Notes: generated by a model from the letters alone, not told the origin. 64,000 nt of DNA from Rhizobium sp. CIAT894 (GCF_000172795.2 NZ_CP020947.1:2669001-2733000), one strand, 5' to 3'. Positions 26,440 to 34,669 are shown, counted from the stretch's first letter. Made by a program: numbers and translations.

Positions 26440-27456
26440 TCACTGCGACAGGCCGAAGGACTTGATGCCCTCCGCCAATGTCTCGATGCCGTCGATCGTG
26501 CGGATCGTCGGGTTCATCGATTGCGCGTCCATCATCACGAAGTGCTTGTTCTTGACCGCATCCAGTTCCTTGACGACAGGATCGTTCTGGAGGAAATCGA
26601 TCTTCACCTTGGGATCGTCGGCGGCGTAGCGGCGCCGGTCCATGGTGGCGAGCACGATGACGGCGGGGTTCGCCTCGGAAATGGTTTCCCAGCCGACCAG
26701 CGGCCATTCCTCCTCGGTCGTGACGACATTCCTGGCGCCGATCGTCTTCAGGATATAGGCAGGCGCGCTGTTCTTGCCAGCAATGAAGGCGTCGCCATTG
26801 ACCTCCTTGCTGGAGAACCAGAAGACGACCGGCAGGTTCTTGCCCGCTGCGCCCGATATCGAAGCCACAGCATCGGCCTCGCGCTTCTTCAGCTCGGAGA
26901 TCAGCGCATCGCCGCGCTCCTTCACGTCGAAAATTTCAGAGAGTTCGGCGATTTCACGATAGATCAGCTCCATCGTGAACAGCTCCTTGCGCACGCCGTC
27001 GCCGCCATCGGTGTTGACCTTGGCGACGCAATCAGCCGGCGAAAGATAGGTGTTGATGCCGAGATCCTCGAACTGCTCGCGCTTGCCGACCGAGCCCTGC
27101 GCGCCGACATGCCATTCGAACTCGGCCGCCACCAGGTCGGGCTCTTGCCCGACGACGGATTCGAAGCTCGGATCATTGTCGGCAAGACGCTTTATCTTGC
27201 TGTTGGCGTCGGCATATTGCGGCAGCACCGGACCGACCCAGACGGCCGTGCCTGTGATTTTCTCGGCAAGGCCAAGCGAGAAGAGAATTTCGGTCATGCC
27301 CTGGCCGATCGAAACGATCTTCGACGGCGCCTTCTGGAACGTTACTTGTTGACCGCAATTGGTGATGGTCAAAGGATATTGGGTGGCGGCAAGGCTCGGT
27401 GCCGCAAGGCCGATCAGCCCGAAGGCAAATGTCATGGTGGCGAGAATCTGGCGCAT
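26440..27456 (-). CDS. Periplasmic substrate-binding protein of the B12-regulated ABC importer
   Basis: 338 aa from ATG 27454-27456 (GAGG, 6-nt spacing). A signal peptide (MRQILATMTFAFGLIGLAAPSLA) precedes a two-lobed FecB/BtuF-type fold: KIVSIGQGMTEILFSLGLAEKITGTAVWV opens lobe 1, EPDLVAAEFEW follows, and lobe 2 contains WFSSKEVNGDAFIAGKNSAPAYILKTIGA and NPAVIVLATMDRR. It is the first structural gene after the riboswitch, so binding of cobalamin, cobinamide or another corrinoid is the best guess. Iron chelates remain possible because the family overlaps. Confidence 0.88.
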   Translation of the reverse strand: MRQILATMTFAFGLIGLAAPSLAATQYPLTITNCGQQVTFQKAPSKIVSIGQGMTEILFSLGLAEKITGTAVWVGPVLPQYADANSKIKRLADNDPSFESVVGQEPDLVAAEFEWHVGAQGSVGKREQFEDLGINTYLSPADCVAKVNTDGGDGVRKELFTMELIYREIAELSEIFDVKERGDALISELKKREADAVASISGAAGKNLPVVFWFSSKEVNGDAFIAGKNSAPAYILKTIGARNVVTTEEEWPLVGWETISEANPAVIVLATMDRRRYAADDPKVKIDFLQNDPVVKELDAVKNKHFVMMDAQSMNPTIRTIDGIETLAEGIKSFGLSQ

Positions 27457-27640
27457 GAAAAACCTCGATTGAAGGGAAAAAGTACGGTTATGCCGCACAT
27501 GCGGCCGAAGGCACGCTGAGACGTGCGCTAACCGCAGGAGGCCCAATCGAGACGGATGCATGCCGGAATTCGGCGAAGGTTCAGAAGGTCAATCATGTCT
27601 GCTCCTTGTCCGGGCATCCCCGCCCGGTTGATTGGATCGT

Positions 27641-27882
27641 GATTGACGGCAGGTCTCCTGGCTTGCGGATATCCGTCGTTTCATCCGCCTTCCCGCGATA
27701 TATCGCAGTGGCGGGGCTATCAGCCCTTCAGAGATGGCCGGTCGCTGGCCACAGCTGAGATGATCGACAATCCGCTTACAGTTGCGGGGGCAGCCACGGT
27801 CTCGGTCCCTACTGGGTCGTCCTCACCGTGTTCCCTATTAATCCCCTTGGAGTCATCTTCAGGGAACCGTCACACCCAGTTA
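27641..27882 (-). promoter_or_regulatory. Cobalamin (AdoCbl) riboswitch
   Basis: On the minus strand, reading 27882 to 27641, the order of conserved elements is complete. GGTTCCCTGAA comes first, followed by GGGAACACGGTG, CCCAGTAGGGACCGAGACCG, the B12 box GCTGCCCCCGCAACTGTAAG with CGG, and finally AAGCCAGGAGACCTGCCGTC. It ends about 185 nt upstream of the substrate-binding protein start. Binding of adenosylcobalamin is expected to turn the importer operon off. Confidence 0.95.
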
Positions 27883-28069
27883 CGTCGCCGGCCTGGGCGA
27901 CGTCAATGATTATTGCGGGGATAGGGTTGGGGTGGGTGAGAAATGGCGACGGAACGGGGAGCGCTGTTGGCCGGTGCAATGCCAGCATCCTCGCCTCCTC
28001 AGGATACGGCGTTCGTAAGCGTTAGCGCCGCCTTCTCAGTTCCAGCTATCGCGGGCGCGGCATCCGCCA

Positions 28070-28147
28070 ACGCCCCTCATGCTGAGGTGCGCAGCCCGCA
28101 AGGGCGAAGCCTCGAAGCACGCGCCGCAGCGCTGCTCCCCCGCGTTC
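28070..28147. repeat. Dispersed palindromic repeat next to blh
   Basis: CCTCATGCTGAGGTGCGCAG, then GGGCGAAGCCTCGAAGCACG. This is a fuller copy of the repeat seen in fragments at 13745, 15172, 29630, 38020 and 60565. It lies directly beyond the blh stop codon and could act as a 3' end structure. The 27886-28069 stretch to its left holds no visible gene. Confidence 0.65.
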
Positions 28148-29428
28148 CTACAACGCATCCAGCGGGATCTTCAGATACCGCCGGCCGTTCTCCTCCGGCT
28201 CCGGCAATCTGCCTCCCCGAATATTCACCTGCAGCGCGTGCAGCATCAGCTTCGGTTTCGGCAGCGTACGGTCTCGCGCCTGGCGCAACGCCACGAAGCC
28301 GGCCTCGTCGATGCCTGATATATGCGGATTGGCGCGCTTCTGGGCGGCTATCGTGCTTTCCCAGCGCGGGTGGCGGCCGCCAGGCTGATAGTCGTGGCCG
28401 GAAAAGAGCCGGGTCTCCTCGGGCAGCGACAGGATGGCCTGGATCGAGCGCCAGAGGGCGCTGGCGCTGCCGCCGGGAAAATCGGTGCGCGCCGTGCCGG
28501 AATCCGGTGTGAATACAGTGTCGTGCACGAAGGCGGCGTCGCCGATGACATAGGTCACCGAGGCAAGCGTATGGCCGGGCGAGAACATCACGTGGGCTTT
28601 AAGCCCGCCGATCTCGAAAGTGTCGCCATCGGCAAACAGCCGGTCCCATTGCGAGCCGTCGGTTTCGAGTGCCGGCCAGTTGTAGATTTCCTTCCAGAGC
28701 ACCTGGACGTCGGTGACATGGGCGCCGATCGCCGTCGGTGCGCCGGTCTTTCCTTTGAGGTAGTGCGCGGCGGAGAAATGATCGGCATGCGGATGCGTGT
28801 CGAGAATCCACTCGACCGCCAGTTCCTCGCTTTCGATATAAGCGAGGATGGCATCGGCGTTGGAAGTTCCCGTCGCCCCCGACATCTCGTCGAAATCGAG
28901 CACCGGGTCGATGATGGCGCAGCCTTTCGTCGCGGGATCGGAAACGACATATTGCACGCTGCATGTGTGAGGTTCGAAGAAGGCCTTCACCGCGGGCGCC
29001 TGCCCTGCCCGCTTCTCCAGCCAGCGGCGTGCGCCGGCAAGATCGAAGCCGAGGTTTTGACCGAAGGCTTGAACATCCCCGGCCTTCATGCGCCCATCCA
29101 GCACCTCGCCCAGCGCGTAGAGCGTCAGCGCCCGTGTGCCGCTCTTGCAATGGGCGACGACCGGTCCCTTCGCCTCGGCCATCGCCGCCTGGAAGGCGCG
29201 GATATCGGCCTCGGTGATTTCGGCCCCCTTCACCGGCACGAAGCTGTAGGCGAGCCCGGCGGCGGCGGCGGAAGCCTTCTCCGCGGCATTGCCGGGTTGC
29301 CCCGGCTCCTCGCCATCCGGCCGGTCATTGATGACGGCGGTAAAGCCGTCTGCTGCAAAAGCGGCAAAACCGGCGGCATCGGGCTGCCCCGCGACCGATA
29401 TCAGCTCATTGACCCTCACGGATGTCAT
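28148..29428 (-). CDS. blh: Bifunctional sulfurtransferase/persulfide dioxygenase Blh
   Basis: 426 aa from ATG 29426-29428. Residues ~1-110 are the DUF442/dual-specificity-phosphatase-like domain with rhodanese-type active loop AHCKSGTRALTLYAL. Residues ~140-370 are an ETHE1-type metallo-beta-lactamase fold: THPHADHFSAAHYLKG, FSPGHTLASVTYV, DTVFTPDSGTARTDFPGGSA and FSGHDYQ carry the iron ligands. The protein oxidises glutathione persulfide, detoxifying H2S, as shown for Blh of Agrobacterium and Xylella. There it is in an operon with the repressor bigR; no bigR is next to it here. An AT-rich stretch with two ATATAC half-sites (29463-29497) lies where an operator would be expected. Confidence 0.9.
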   Translation of the reverse strand: MTSVRVNELISVAGQPDAAGFAAFAADGFTAVINDRPDGEEPGQPGNAAEKASAAAAGLAYSFVPVKGAEITEADIRAFQAAMAEAKGPVVAHCKSGTRALTLYALGEVLDGRMKAGDVQAFGQNLGFDLAGARRWLEKRAGQAPAVKAFFEPHTCSVQYVVSDPATKGCAIIDPVLDFDEMSGATGTSNADAILAYIESEELAVEWILDTHPHADHFSAAHYLKGKTGAPTAIGAHVTDVQVLWKEIYNWPALETDGSQWDRLFADGDTFEIGGLKAHVMFSPGHTLASVTYVIGDAAFVHDTVFTPDSGTARTDFPGGSASALWRSIQAILSLPEETRLFSGHDYQPGGRHPRWESTIAAQKRANPHISGIDEAGFVALRQARDRTLPKPKLMLHALQVNIRGGRLPEPEENGRRYLKIPLDAL

Positions 29429-29846
29429 CGAAGCCCCCGCGCTGCCTTGGTCAGGCATTATCGCATGTATATCGTCACAATCTCACAAGTATATTGCCGA
29501 GCGCAAGAATAGAACGCTTGGCATGCCCGCGCTTACCGACCGCTGGGCAAGCCAGATCGTGCCGGCGAGAGACGCTTCCCAAACTCCCGCCCGGCCTGGC
29601 TCCCCGGTCAACACGACAGCGTCGCGGCACCCCTCCGTCCTTCGAAGCTTCGGCCTTTGAGTCGGGTCGTTGGCACACCGCAGAATCTGCCGGTGACACA
29701 AGCCGCGCCCTCTCCGCCCTCATCTTGAGGTGCCTCGGAGGGGCCTCGAAGAACGAGGGTGGCCCCGATTGAGGATTCGGTTTCGCACCCTGATTGACTC
29801 CTCAGAAAAATCCAATATTCATTCAAGCAAAAGTTGAGGATTTATA
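29429..29846. other. Intergenic region with a dispersed repeat and the lipoprotein promoter region
   Basis: No gene is visible. 29628-29660 (CGTCCTTCGAAGC) and 29715-29760 (CCTCATCTTGAGGTGCCTCG ... CCTCGAAGAACGAGG) belong to the dispersed repeat. From about 29770 the DNA becomes AT-rich and leads to TTGAGGATTTATA before the GTG start of the lipoprotein gene. Confidence 0.5.
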
Positions 29847-30260
29847 GTGAAAAGCATTTTTTCATACTTGCTATTGGCAACCGCAGCAATTTCTCTTTCG
29901 AACTGCACCACAACCTCCGACAGCTTCAGGCAAAAGTCCAAATCGATAACAGCGCTCAGTGGTGAAAAGACAAAAATAGGCCAGACCTGGCATATCAATG
30001 ACGATTGCAGCCACGCCGATTATCCGGCGACGCATATCTTGGAACAGCCCAAGCATGGCCGTCTCCAGATTGTCCACGAACCGGTATTTCCCGGCGCAAC
30101 CGGAAAGCTGGCGAAATGCCGGACGGTTAAGGTTGGAGGCGTGGTTGGATATTATACACCGGAGCCAGGCTACATCGGCAGTGACAGGTTCGTTCTGAGA
30201 TCGCCCTACGGGTACGGGAAGATCCAGGAGACCGTGATGAACGTAAACGTCATCAAATAG
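29847..30260 (+). CDS. Small putative lipoprotein
   Basis: 137 aa, GTG start with TTGAGGA 7 nt upstream. A hydrophobic leader (MKSIFSYLLLATAAISLSNC) ends in a Cys at residue 20, a plausible but imperfect lipobox because Asn precedes Cys. The mature part (QTWHINDDCSHADYPATHIL ... GRLQIVHEPVFPG ... GVVGYYTPEPGYIGSDRFVLRSPYG) resembles small beta-sandwich, cadherin/Ig-like repeats with a YxPxPGYxGxDxF signature. A truncated paralogue exists at 34493-34669. Function unknown; probably an envelope protein. Confidence 0.65.
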   Translation: MKSIFSYLLLATAAISLSNCTTTSDSFRQKSKSITALSGEKTKIGQTWHINDDCSHADYPATHILEQPKHGRLQIVHEPVFPGATGKLAKCRTVKVGGVVGYYTPEPGYIGSDRFVLRSPYGYGKIQETVMNVNVIK

Positions 30261-30444
30261 CCGGACCGAGCGCTGAAAACCTCTCCCTAAAGCCGGAGGC
30301 CTGATGGCTCGATGTCAGTCGCAGAATCCACTACTGCGACTGACATTTCAAACCGTGCTCCAAAGTCGCTAGACGCGACTCTCTCCGCCAACATCGGCTG
30401 ACGCGGCAACCAGCGCGTCGCCAACCTCGCCGGGCAGCAACATA

Positions 30445-32118
30445 TTATGATACGCCCTGCCCGCCCCGATCGTCGGCAGGCGCGGCGAGTTCTGCGACGC
30501 GGCAGTCGAACAGAACAGGCAGATCCACCTCGATCATCTCCAGGATCGCATCGTCGAGTTCGGCGGGTTTCTCGCAGCGAATCCCGTGTCCGCCATAGGC
30601 TTCGGCAAGCTTCACGAAATCCGGGTTTCCATGCTGCCGCTGCCCCGCTCCCGGATAGCCGCTGTTGAGAATGAAGATCTTGATCGGCGCCTTGTGCTGC
30701 ACGGCGGCCGACATTTCCTTCATCGTCGCCTGCACCGAGTCATCGCCCGCTATGTCGATGACGAGGCTGTCGGGATTGGCGATCTGCACGCCGAGAGCGG
30801 CGGGCAACCCGTATCCCATGGTCCCGAGGCCCCCCGATGTCATCCAGCGGTTCGGCTGCTCGAAGTCGTAATATTGCGCCGCCCAGCAATGCTGACCGAC
30901 CTCGGTTGTGATGTAAGTATCCCGATCCTTGGTCAGTTCATAAAGCCGCTCGATGGCATATTGCGGCATGATGACGTCGTCACGCATCGCGTAGGTAAAC
31001 GATCGCCGTGCCCGCCAGCCCGCAATCGTGTTCCGCCACTCGGTCAGTCTCGCCCGGTCCGGCGCCTGCGGCAGCCCCCGCCACAGACGAACGAGGTCGG
31101 CAAGCACATTGGCGGCGTCGCCCCGGATGGCGATATCGGCGCGCACGGTCTTGTTGAGCGAGGAAGCATCGATATCGATATGAATCCTCCGGGAATTCGG
31201 TGAGAAACCATCGACGCTGGAGGTGAGCCCGCCGTGGAAGCGCGCCCCGATGCAGAGCATGAGGTCGCAGTCGTGCATCGCCATATTCGCCTCATAGGAG
31301 CCGTGAAGCCCGGTCATCTTCAGCCAGTTCGGGCTGGAAGCCGGATAGGCGCCGAGCCCCATCAGCGTCGACGTGACGGGAAAGCCCGTGAGATCGACCA
31401 GCTCGCGCAGCAGCTTTACCGCTTCAGGGCCGGAATTGATGACGCCGCCGCCGACGCAAATGATCGGCCGGCGCGCTGTCGCCATCAGAGCGACGGCAGC
31501 CTCGATCTCCCCGATGCCGCCGCGACGGTCGGGCTGATCGCTCGTTCTCGAGGCGACGGCCTCCGGCGGCGTGTAGGTGCCGCTCGCAAACAGCACGTCC
31601 TTGGGCATGTCGACCAGAACGGGGCCGGGCCGCCCGGATCTGGCAATGCGAAAGGCCTCGTGGATGGTGGCTGCAAGGTCATTGACGTCGCCGACCAACC
31701 GATTGTGTTTCGTGCAGGCTCGGGTGATGCCGACGGTATCGCATTCCTGAAAAGCATCGGAGCCGATCAACGCCGTCGGCACCTGGCCGGACAGGCAGAC
31801 CAGCGGGATGGAATCCATCAAGGCATCCTGAAGCGGCGTGATCGCGTTGGTGACGCCGGGACCCGAGGTGACCAGCATGACGCCGACCTTGCCCGTCGAG
31901 CGGGCATAACCCTCAGCGGCATGGCCGGCGCCCTGCTCGTGGCGAACCAGAATGTGCCTGATGGCTTCCTGCTGGAAAAGCTCGTCGTAAATCGGCAGAA
32001 CGGCAGCGCCGGGATAGCCGAAAATATGCTGGACGCCGTTGTCTCTCAGCGCCTGAAGAACGATTTCCGCGCCGGTCATCTGCGCGCGCGGGGTGTCGAT
32101 GGAATGACGGGATCTCAT
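30445..32118 (-). CDS. Acetolactate synthase large-subunit paralogue, atypical
   Basis: 557 aa from ATG 32116-32118 (AAGGAACGG upstream). The N-terminal domain is well conserved (TGAEIVLQALRDNGVQHIFG, catalytic Glu in LVRHEQGAGHAAEGYARSTG). The C-terminal ThDP domain is unusual. The motif reads IDIAGDDSVQ instead of GDG/GDA-S. LNSGY replaces LNN-Y, and the segment equivalent to GMVRQWQQLLHGNR plus about 12 further residues is shortened to GAGQRQHGNPDF. The C-terminus stops about 30 residues early. There is no small subunit gene (ilvH) beside it. ThDP binding or the reaction may be altered or lost; it may still be a carboligase with another role. Confidence 0.8.
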   Translation of the reverse strand: MRSRHSIDTPRAQMTGAEIVLQALRDNGVQHIFGYPGAAVLPIYDELFQQEAIRHILVRHEQGAGHAAEGYARSTGKVGVMLVTSGPGVTNAITPLQDALMDSIPLVCLSGQVPTALIGSDAFQECDTVGITRACTKHNRLVGDVNDLAATIHEAFRIARSGRPGPVLVDMPKDVLFASGTYTPPEAVASRTSDQPDRRGGIGEIEAAVALMATARRPIICVGGGVINSGPEAVKLLRELVDLTGFPVTSTLMGLGAYPASSPNWLKMTGLHGSYEANMAMHDCDLMLCIGARFHGGLTSSVDGFSPNSRRIHIDIDASSLNKTVRADIAIRGDAANVLADLVRLWRGLPQAPDRARLTEWRNTIAGWRARRSFTYAMRDDVIMPQYAIERLYELTKDRDTYITTEVGQHCWAAQYYDFEQPNRWMTSGGLGTMGYGLPAALGVQIANPDSLVIDIAGDDSVQATMKEMSAAVQHKAPIKIFILNSGYPGAGQRQHGNPDFVKLAEAYGGHGIRCEKPAELDDAILEMIEVDLPVLFDCRVAELAAPADDRGGQGVS

Positions 32119-32187
32119 GGTTCCGTTCCTTGATCGGTGTGATGATGTGGGGAAAGTCCGACGAGGCGTCGCCCGGATGCAGGGCAT

Positions 32188-32211
32188 AAAAAAAGGCCCC
32201 GTCGGGAGCCT
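32188..32211 (-). terminator. Attenuator terminator ahead of the acetolactate synthase gene
   Basis: Minus strand AGGCTCCCGACGGGGCCT followed by TTTTTTT: a GC-rich hairpin with a run of seven T, about 70 nt upstream of the ATG. It follows a leader peptide ORF and an alternative hairpin (GCGCATGGG at 32257-32265 pairing with CCCATGCGC at 32219-32227), the standard parts of a transcription attenuator. Confidence 0.85.
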
Positions 32212-32243
32212 GCTTACCGCGCATGGGTGCCTTCGCCGGATGG

Positions 32244-32288
32244 TTACACCACCCTGCCCATGCGCCCTATCACCACTGCCAGAACCAT
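32244..32288 (-). CDS. Branched-chain amino acid leader peptide
   Basis: A 14-codon ORF encodes MVLAVVIGRMGRVV and then TAA: five Val, one Leu and one Ile. An in-frame ATG 12 nt upstream (32298-32300) would add MKIA. The stop codon lies in the loop of a hairpin formed by 32219-32227 and 32257-32265, and the terminator follows at 32188-32211. Ribosome stalling at the Val/Leu/Ile codons when these amino acids are scarce would favour read-through into the acetolactate synthase gene. This is the ilvB/ilvG type of control, assigned here from sequence layout alone. Confidence 0.8.
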   Translation of the reverse strand: MVLAVVIGRMGRVV

Positions 32289-32307
32289 TGCGATTTTCAT
32301 GGCAGCA

Positions 32308-32336
32308 TAGCTAAATGCAAACAGGGCCGCCGTCAA
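32308..32336 (-). promoter_or_regulatory. Promoter of the leader and acetolactate synthase transcript
   Basis: Minus strand TTGACG, exactly 17 bp, then TAGCTA, about 20 bp upstream of the leader peptide start. It matches the rhizobial housekeeping consensus (CTTGAC-N17-CTATAT) well in the -35 and partly in the -10. Confidence 0.6.
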
Positions 32337-32449
32337 TACTCGCTAATAAATTGCATCAATTGAATATCACAAGCAAGTGCGAAGCCTGAACCCCGGGTCG
32401 CGGTGACTGCATCGTCGCCGGCACTCGCTTCACCCTGGCATAGGCAAGG

Positions 32450-32866
32450 TTAGTCCTGGCCCTGCAAGCGGTCCATCACCTGCAGCAGCAGATCGGCGCA
32501 GGCCTTCATCGGCTCGTCCTCGGCGCATTGCAGATCGATCCGGGTGTTGCCGTCCTCGATTCGGAAATGGGCTGCCTTGGATAGCGGCGGTGGCGGTCGG
32601 TGACCTCGGAAACCACGATAGCCCCTATCGTCACGGAAACCCATGTCGCCTCTCGATCCATGCCAGCGGTCATCGGGACGTTCTCTCGGCGGCGCGTCCT
32701 GCCCGCCCCGCATCGCCCCCTCATCGCTGGGTGCAGGCGGAGGTGGTGCACTTGGCTCCGCGGCTACGGGCGGTGTCCCGGCAGATGGCGGGGCCGGAGA
32801 CTGCTGGGCGAAGGCGTTGCCGGCAAGCGCCGCAAGGGCAAGGCCCGATAGAAGAAGTTTTTGCAT
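32450..32866 (-). CDS. Secreted proline-rich hypothetical protein
   Basis: 138 aa. The signal peptide MQKLLLSGLALAALAGNAFA is followed by a Pro/Ala-rich low-complexity linker (residues 22-55) and an Arg/Gly/Asp-rich stretch (RGDMGFRDDRGYRGFRGHR). A compact C-terminal segment ends it (AHFRIEDGNTRIDLQCAEDEPMKACADLLLQVMDRL) with two Cys that could form a disulfide. The C-terminal part looks like the conserved region; no function is known. It is transcribed away from ftsZ2, with which it shares a 230-bp upstream region. Confidence 0.7.
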   Translation of the reverse strand: MQKLLLSGLALAALAGNAFAQQSPAPPSAGTPPVAAEPSAPPPPAPSDEGAMRGGQDAPPRERPDDRWHGSRGDMGFRDDRGYRGFRGHRPPPPLSKAAHFRIEDGNTRIDLQCAEDEPMKACADLLLQVMDRLQGQD

Positions 32867-33098
32867 GGGAACCGTTCCTTTCGGAGAGATGTGGTATGTC
32901 TGTAAACACCGCGGCGCGGCTTTGGTTCACGCGCCGGAGGGGCTTTTGTCGAAATCCGCGATTTGGCTGGGCAGCAGGCCTTCGCCACGGCCGGGATTTC
33001 TTTCGCCTCGCCTCTGCCTTGTTGGGCGGCTATCCTAAGCGACGATTCGCTGGCCACGACGAGGGCGTGGCGTGAACGAAGCATCAAAGGAGAGCGCG

Positions 33099-34121
33099 AT
33101 GACGGACGCCAAGAGCGGCATTTCGGGACTGCGGCCGCATATTACTGTGATCGGCGTCGGCGGTGGTGGTGGCAATGCGATCAACAATATGATCGCGGAA
33201 AAACTGGCAGGCGTTGAATTCATCGCCGCAAACACGGACGCCCAGGTTCTCGCCACATCAAAGGCGACCAGACGCATTCAACTTGGCGCGAATGTGACCG
33301 AGGGTCTCGGCGCCGGTTCGCTGCCTGAGATCGGCCATGCGGCTGCCGAGGAATCGATCGATGAGATCATGGATCACCTGGCAGGATCGCACATGTGCTT
33401 CGTCACCGCCGGCATGGGCGGCGGGACGGGCACGGGTGCTGCCCCTGTCATCGCGCGCGCCGCGCGTGCCGCCGGCATCCTGACGGTCGGCGTCGTCACC
33501 AAGCCGTTCACCTTCGAGGGCAATCGCCGCATGCGGACGGCGGAAGTCGGCATCGAGGCGCTTCGCCAGGCGGCCGATACCGTCATCGTCATTCCCAATC
33601 AGAACCTCTTCCGCATCGCCGATGCGAAAACGACTTTCGCCGATGCGTTCATGACGGCCGACCGTGTGCTCTATGCCGGCGTCGGCTGCATTACCGACCT
33701 CATCGTCAAGGAAGGCCTGATCAACCTCGATTTTGCCGACGTGAAGTCGGTGATGCAGGGCATGGGCCGGGCCATGATGGGGACTGGCGAAGCCTCCGGC
33801 GAGAGCCGCGCGATGAAGGCGGCGGAAGCGGCAATCGCCAACCCGCTTCTCGACGATATCTCGATGAGAGGCGCCAAAGGCGTGCTGATCTCGATCTCAG
33901 GCGGCTCGGATATGACGCTGTTCGAAGTGGACGAAGCGGCAAGCCGCATTCGCGACGAGGTGCAGGATGACGCCGATATCGTCGTCGGCGCCATCTTCGA
34001 CCGCAGCCTCGACGGCAAGTTCCGCGTCTCCGTCGTGGCCACCGGCCTGGAAGGCAGCTCCCTGCCCGCATCCGCTTCACACGCCCCCGCCGAGCAGATC
34101 CAAACTCGTACGCTGCAGTAA
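33099..34121 (+). CDS. ftsZ2: FtsZ2-type short FtsZ paralogue
   Basis: 340 aa from ATG 33099, with AAAGGAGAGCG just upstream. The tubulin/FtsZ GTPase core is complete: [22 protein letters not shown], the tubulin signature [23 protein letters not shown], and the T7-loop region [11 protein letters not shown] with its Asp. It ends soon after the core ([14 protein letters not shown]), lacking the long linker and the C-terminal peptide that binds FtsA/ZipA. The same design is known for FtsZ2 of Sinorhizobium meliloti, which is dispensable. It is monocistronic and far from any division gene cluster, so it is not the main cell-division FtsZ. Confidence 0.92.
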   Translation: MTDAKSGISGLRPHITVIGVGGGGGNAINNMIAEKLAGVEFIAANTDAQVLATSKATRRIQLGANVTEGLGAGSLPEIGHAAAEESIDEIMDHLAGSHMCFVTAGMGGGTGTGAAPVIARAARAAGILTVGVVTKPFTFEGNRRMRTAEVGIEALRQAADTVIVIPNQNLFRIADAKTTFADAFMTADRVLYAGVGCITDLIVKEGLINLDFADVKSVMQGMGRAMMGTGEASGESRAMKAAEAAIANPLLDDISMRGAKGVLISISGGSDMTLFEVDEAASRIRDEVQDDADIVVGAIFDRSLDGKFRVSVVATGLEGSSLPASASHAPAEQIQTRTLQ

Positions 34122-34139
34122 CGCCGCCGCTGATGACTA

Positions 34140-34188
34140 ATGCATGTCGCCGGGAAGTGTGCAGCGGTTCCCGGATAACGACATGCAT
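34140..34188. repeat. Nested palindrome after ftsZ2
   Basis: Outer arms ATGCATGTCG / CGACATGCAT and inner arms CCGGGAA / TTCCCGG around GTGTGCAGCGG form a two-tier cruciform. A diverged relative sits at 15016-15062 (ATGTCG ... AGTGTGCAGCGG). It is a dispersed rhizobial repeat rather than a terminator. Confidence 0.7.
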
Positions 34189-34204
34189 AAAAACAAAGAG
34201 CTGA

Positions 34205-34240
34205 AGCGCGTCGCATGAATCAAGTTACATGCGACGCGCT
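34205..34240. terminator. Strong symmetrical hairpin, possible bidirectional transcript end
   Basis: A perfect 13-bp stem (AGCGCGTCGCATG / CATGCGACGCGCT) with a 10-nt loop, about 85 bp after ftsZ2 and preceding the gene remnants on the other strand. No real T-run follows (TTGG), so it may also be a dispersed repeat. Confidence 0.5.
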
Positions 34241-34295
34241 TTGGCCGTCGCCCGGTACTGCGACGCCCTGGGCGACGTCATGCGGTTAACGCCCG

Positions 34296-34497
34296 TCAGA
34301 CGAACAATATGTCCGAGATGTTGTGCACCACGGAGGTTTCGTCGGTCTGAGAGTTGGTGATGTAGATCGAATCCGCCGCCGCGTCATAGGCCACGTTGGT
34401 GGTGGAATCGTCCCCCGATATGGCGATGTTGACATCGATTGCCGTCTTGACCCCGGTTTCGAAATTGAATGCCGTGCCGATATGCTCACTGCCGAAG
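34296..34497 (-). pseudogene. C-terminal fragment of a large repeat-type surface protein
   Basis: On the minus strand the frame ending with TGA at 34298-34296 reads AFGSEHIGTAFNFETGVKTA, continues IDVNIAISGDDSTTNVAYDAAADSIYI and ends HNISDILFV. The composition (Asp, Thr, Asn and beta-strand pattern) is that of secreted repeat or adhesin-like proteins. It has no start: upstream, at about 34497, the sequence changes abruptly into a lipoprotein fragment on the other strand. It is the 3' end of a gene whose body was lost. Confidence 0.5.
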
Positions 34498-34669
34498 GCC
34501 CAAGCTCGACCGAAAAGTGTCGAAATGCGAAACGCTCAAGGTCAACGGCGTCGTTGGCTACTACACATCCGATCCCGGCTACACCGGCACCGACCGGCTC
34601 GTCATCCGCTCGCCCTATGAAGAAGGAAAGACGGATGAAGGCGTGCTGAGCGTGAAGGTGCTGAGATAA
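34493..34669 (+). pseudogene. Truncated paralogue of the lipoprotein at 29847-30260
   Basis: The frame reads KVSKCETLKVNGVVGYYTSD, then PGYTGTDRLVIRSPYEEGKT and ends LSVKVLR with TAA at 34667-34669. It aligns with the last ~50 residues of the intact lipoprotein (KLAKCRTVKVGGVVGYYTPE PGYIGSDRFVLRSPYG...). The signal peptide and first ~85 residues are absent; the sequence is cut at the junction with the opposite-strand fragment at about 34497. Non-functional remnant. Confidence 0.7.
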
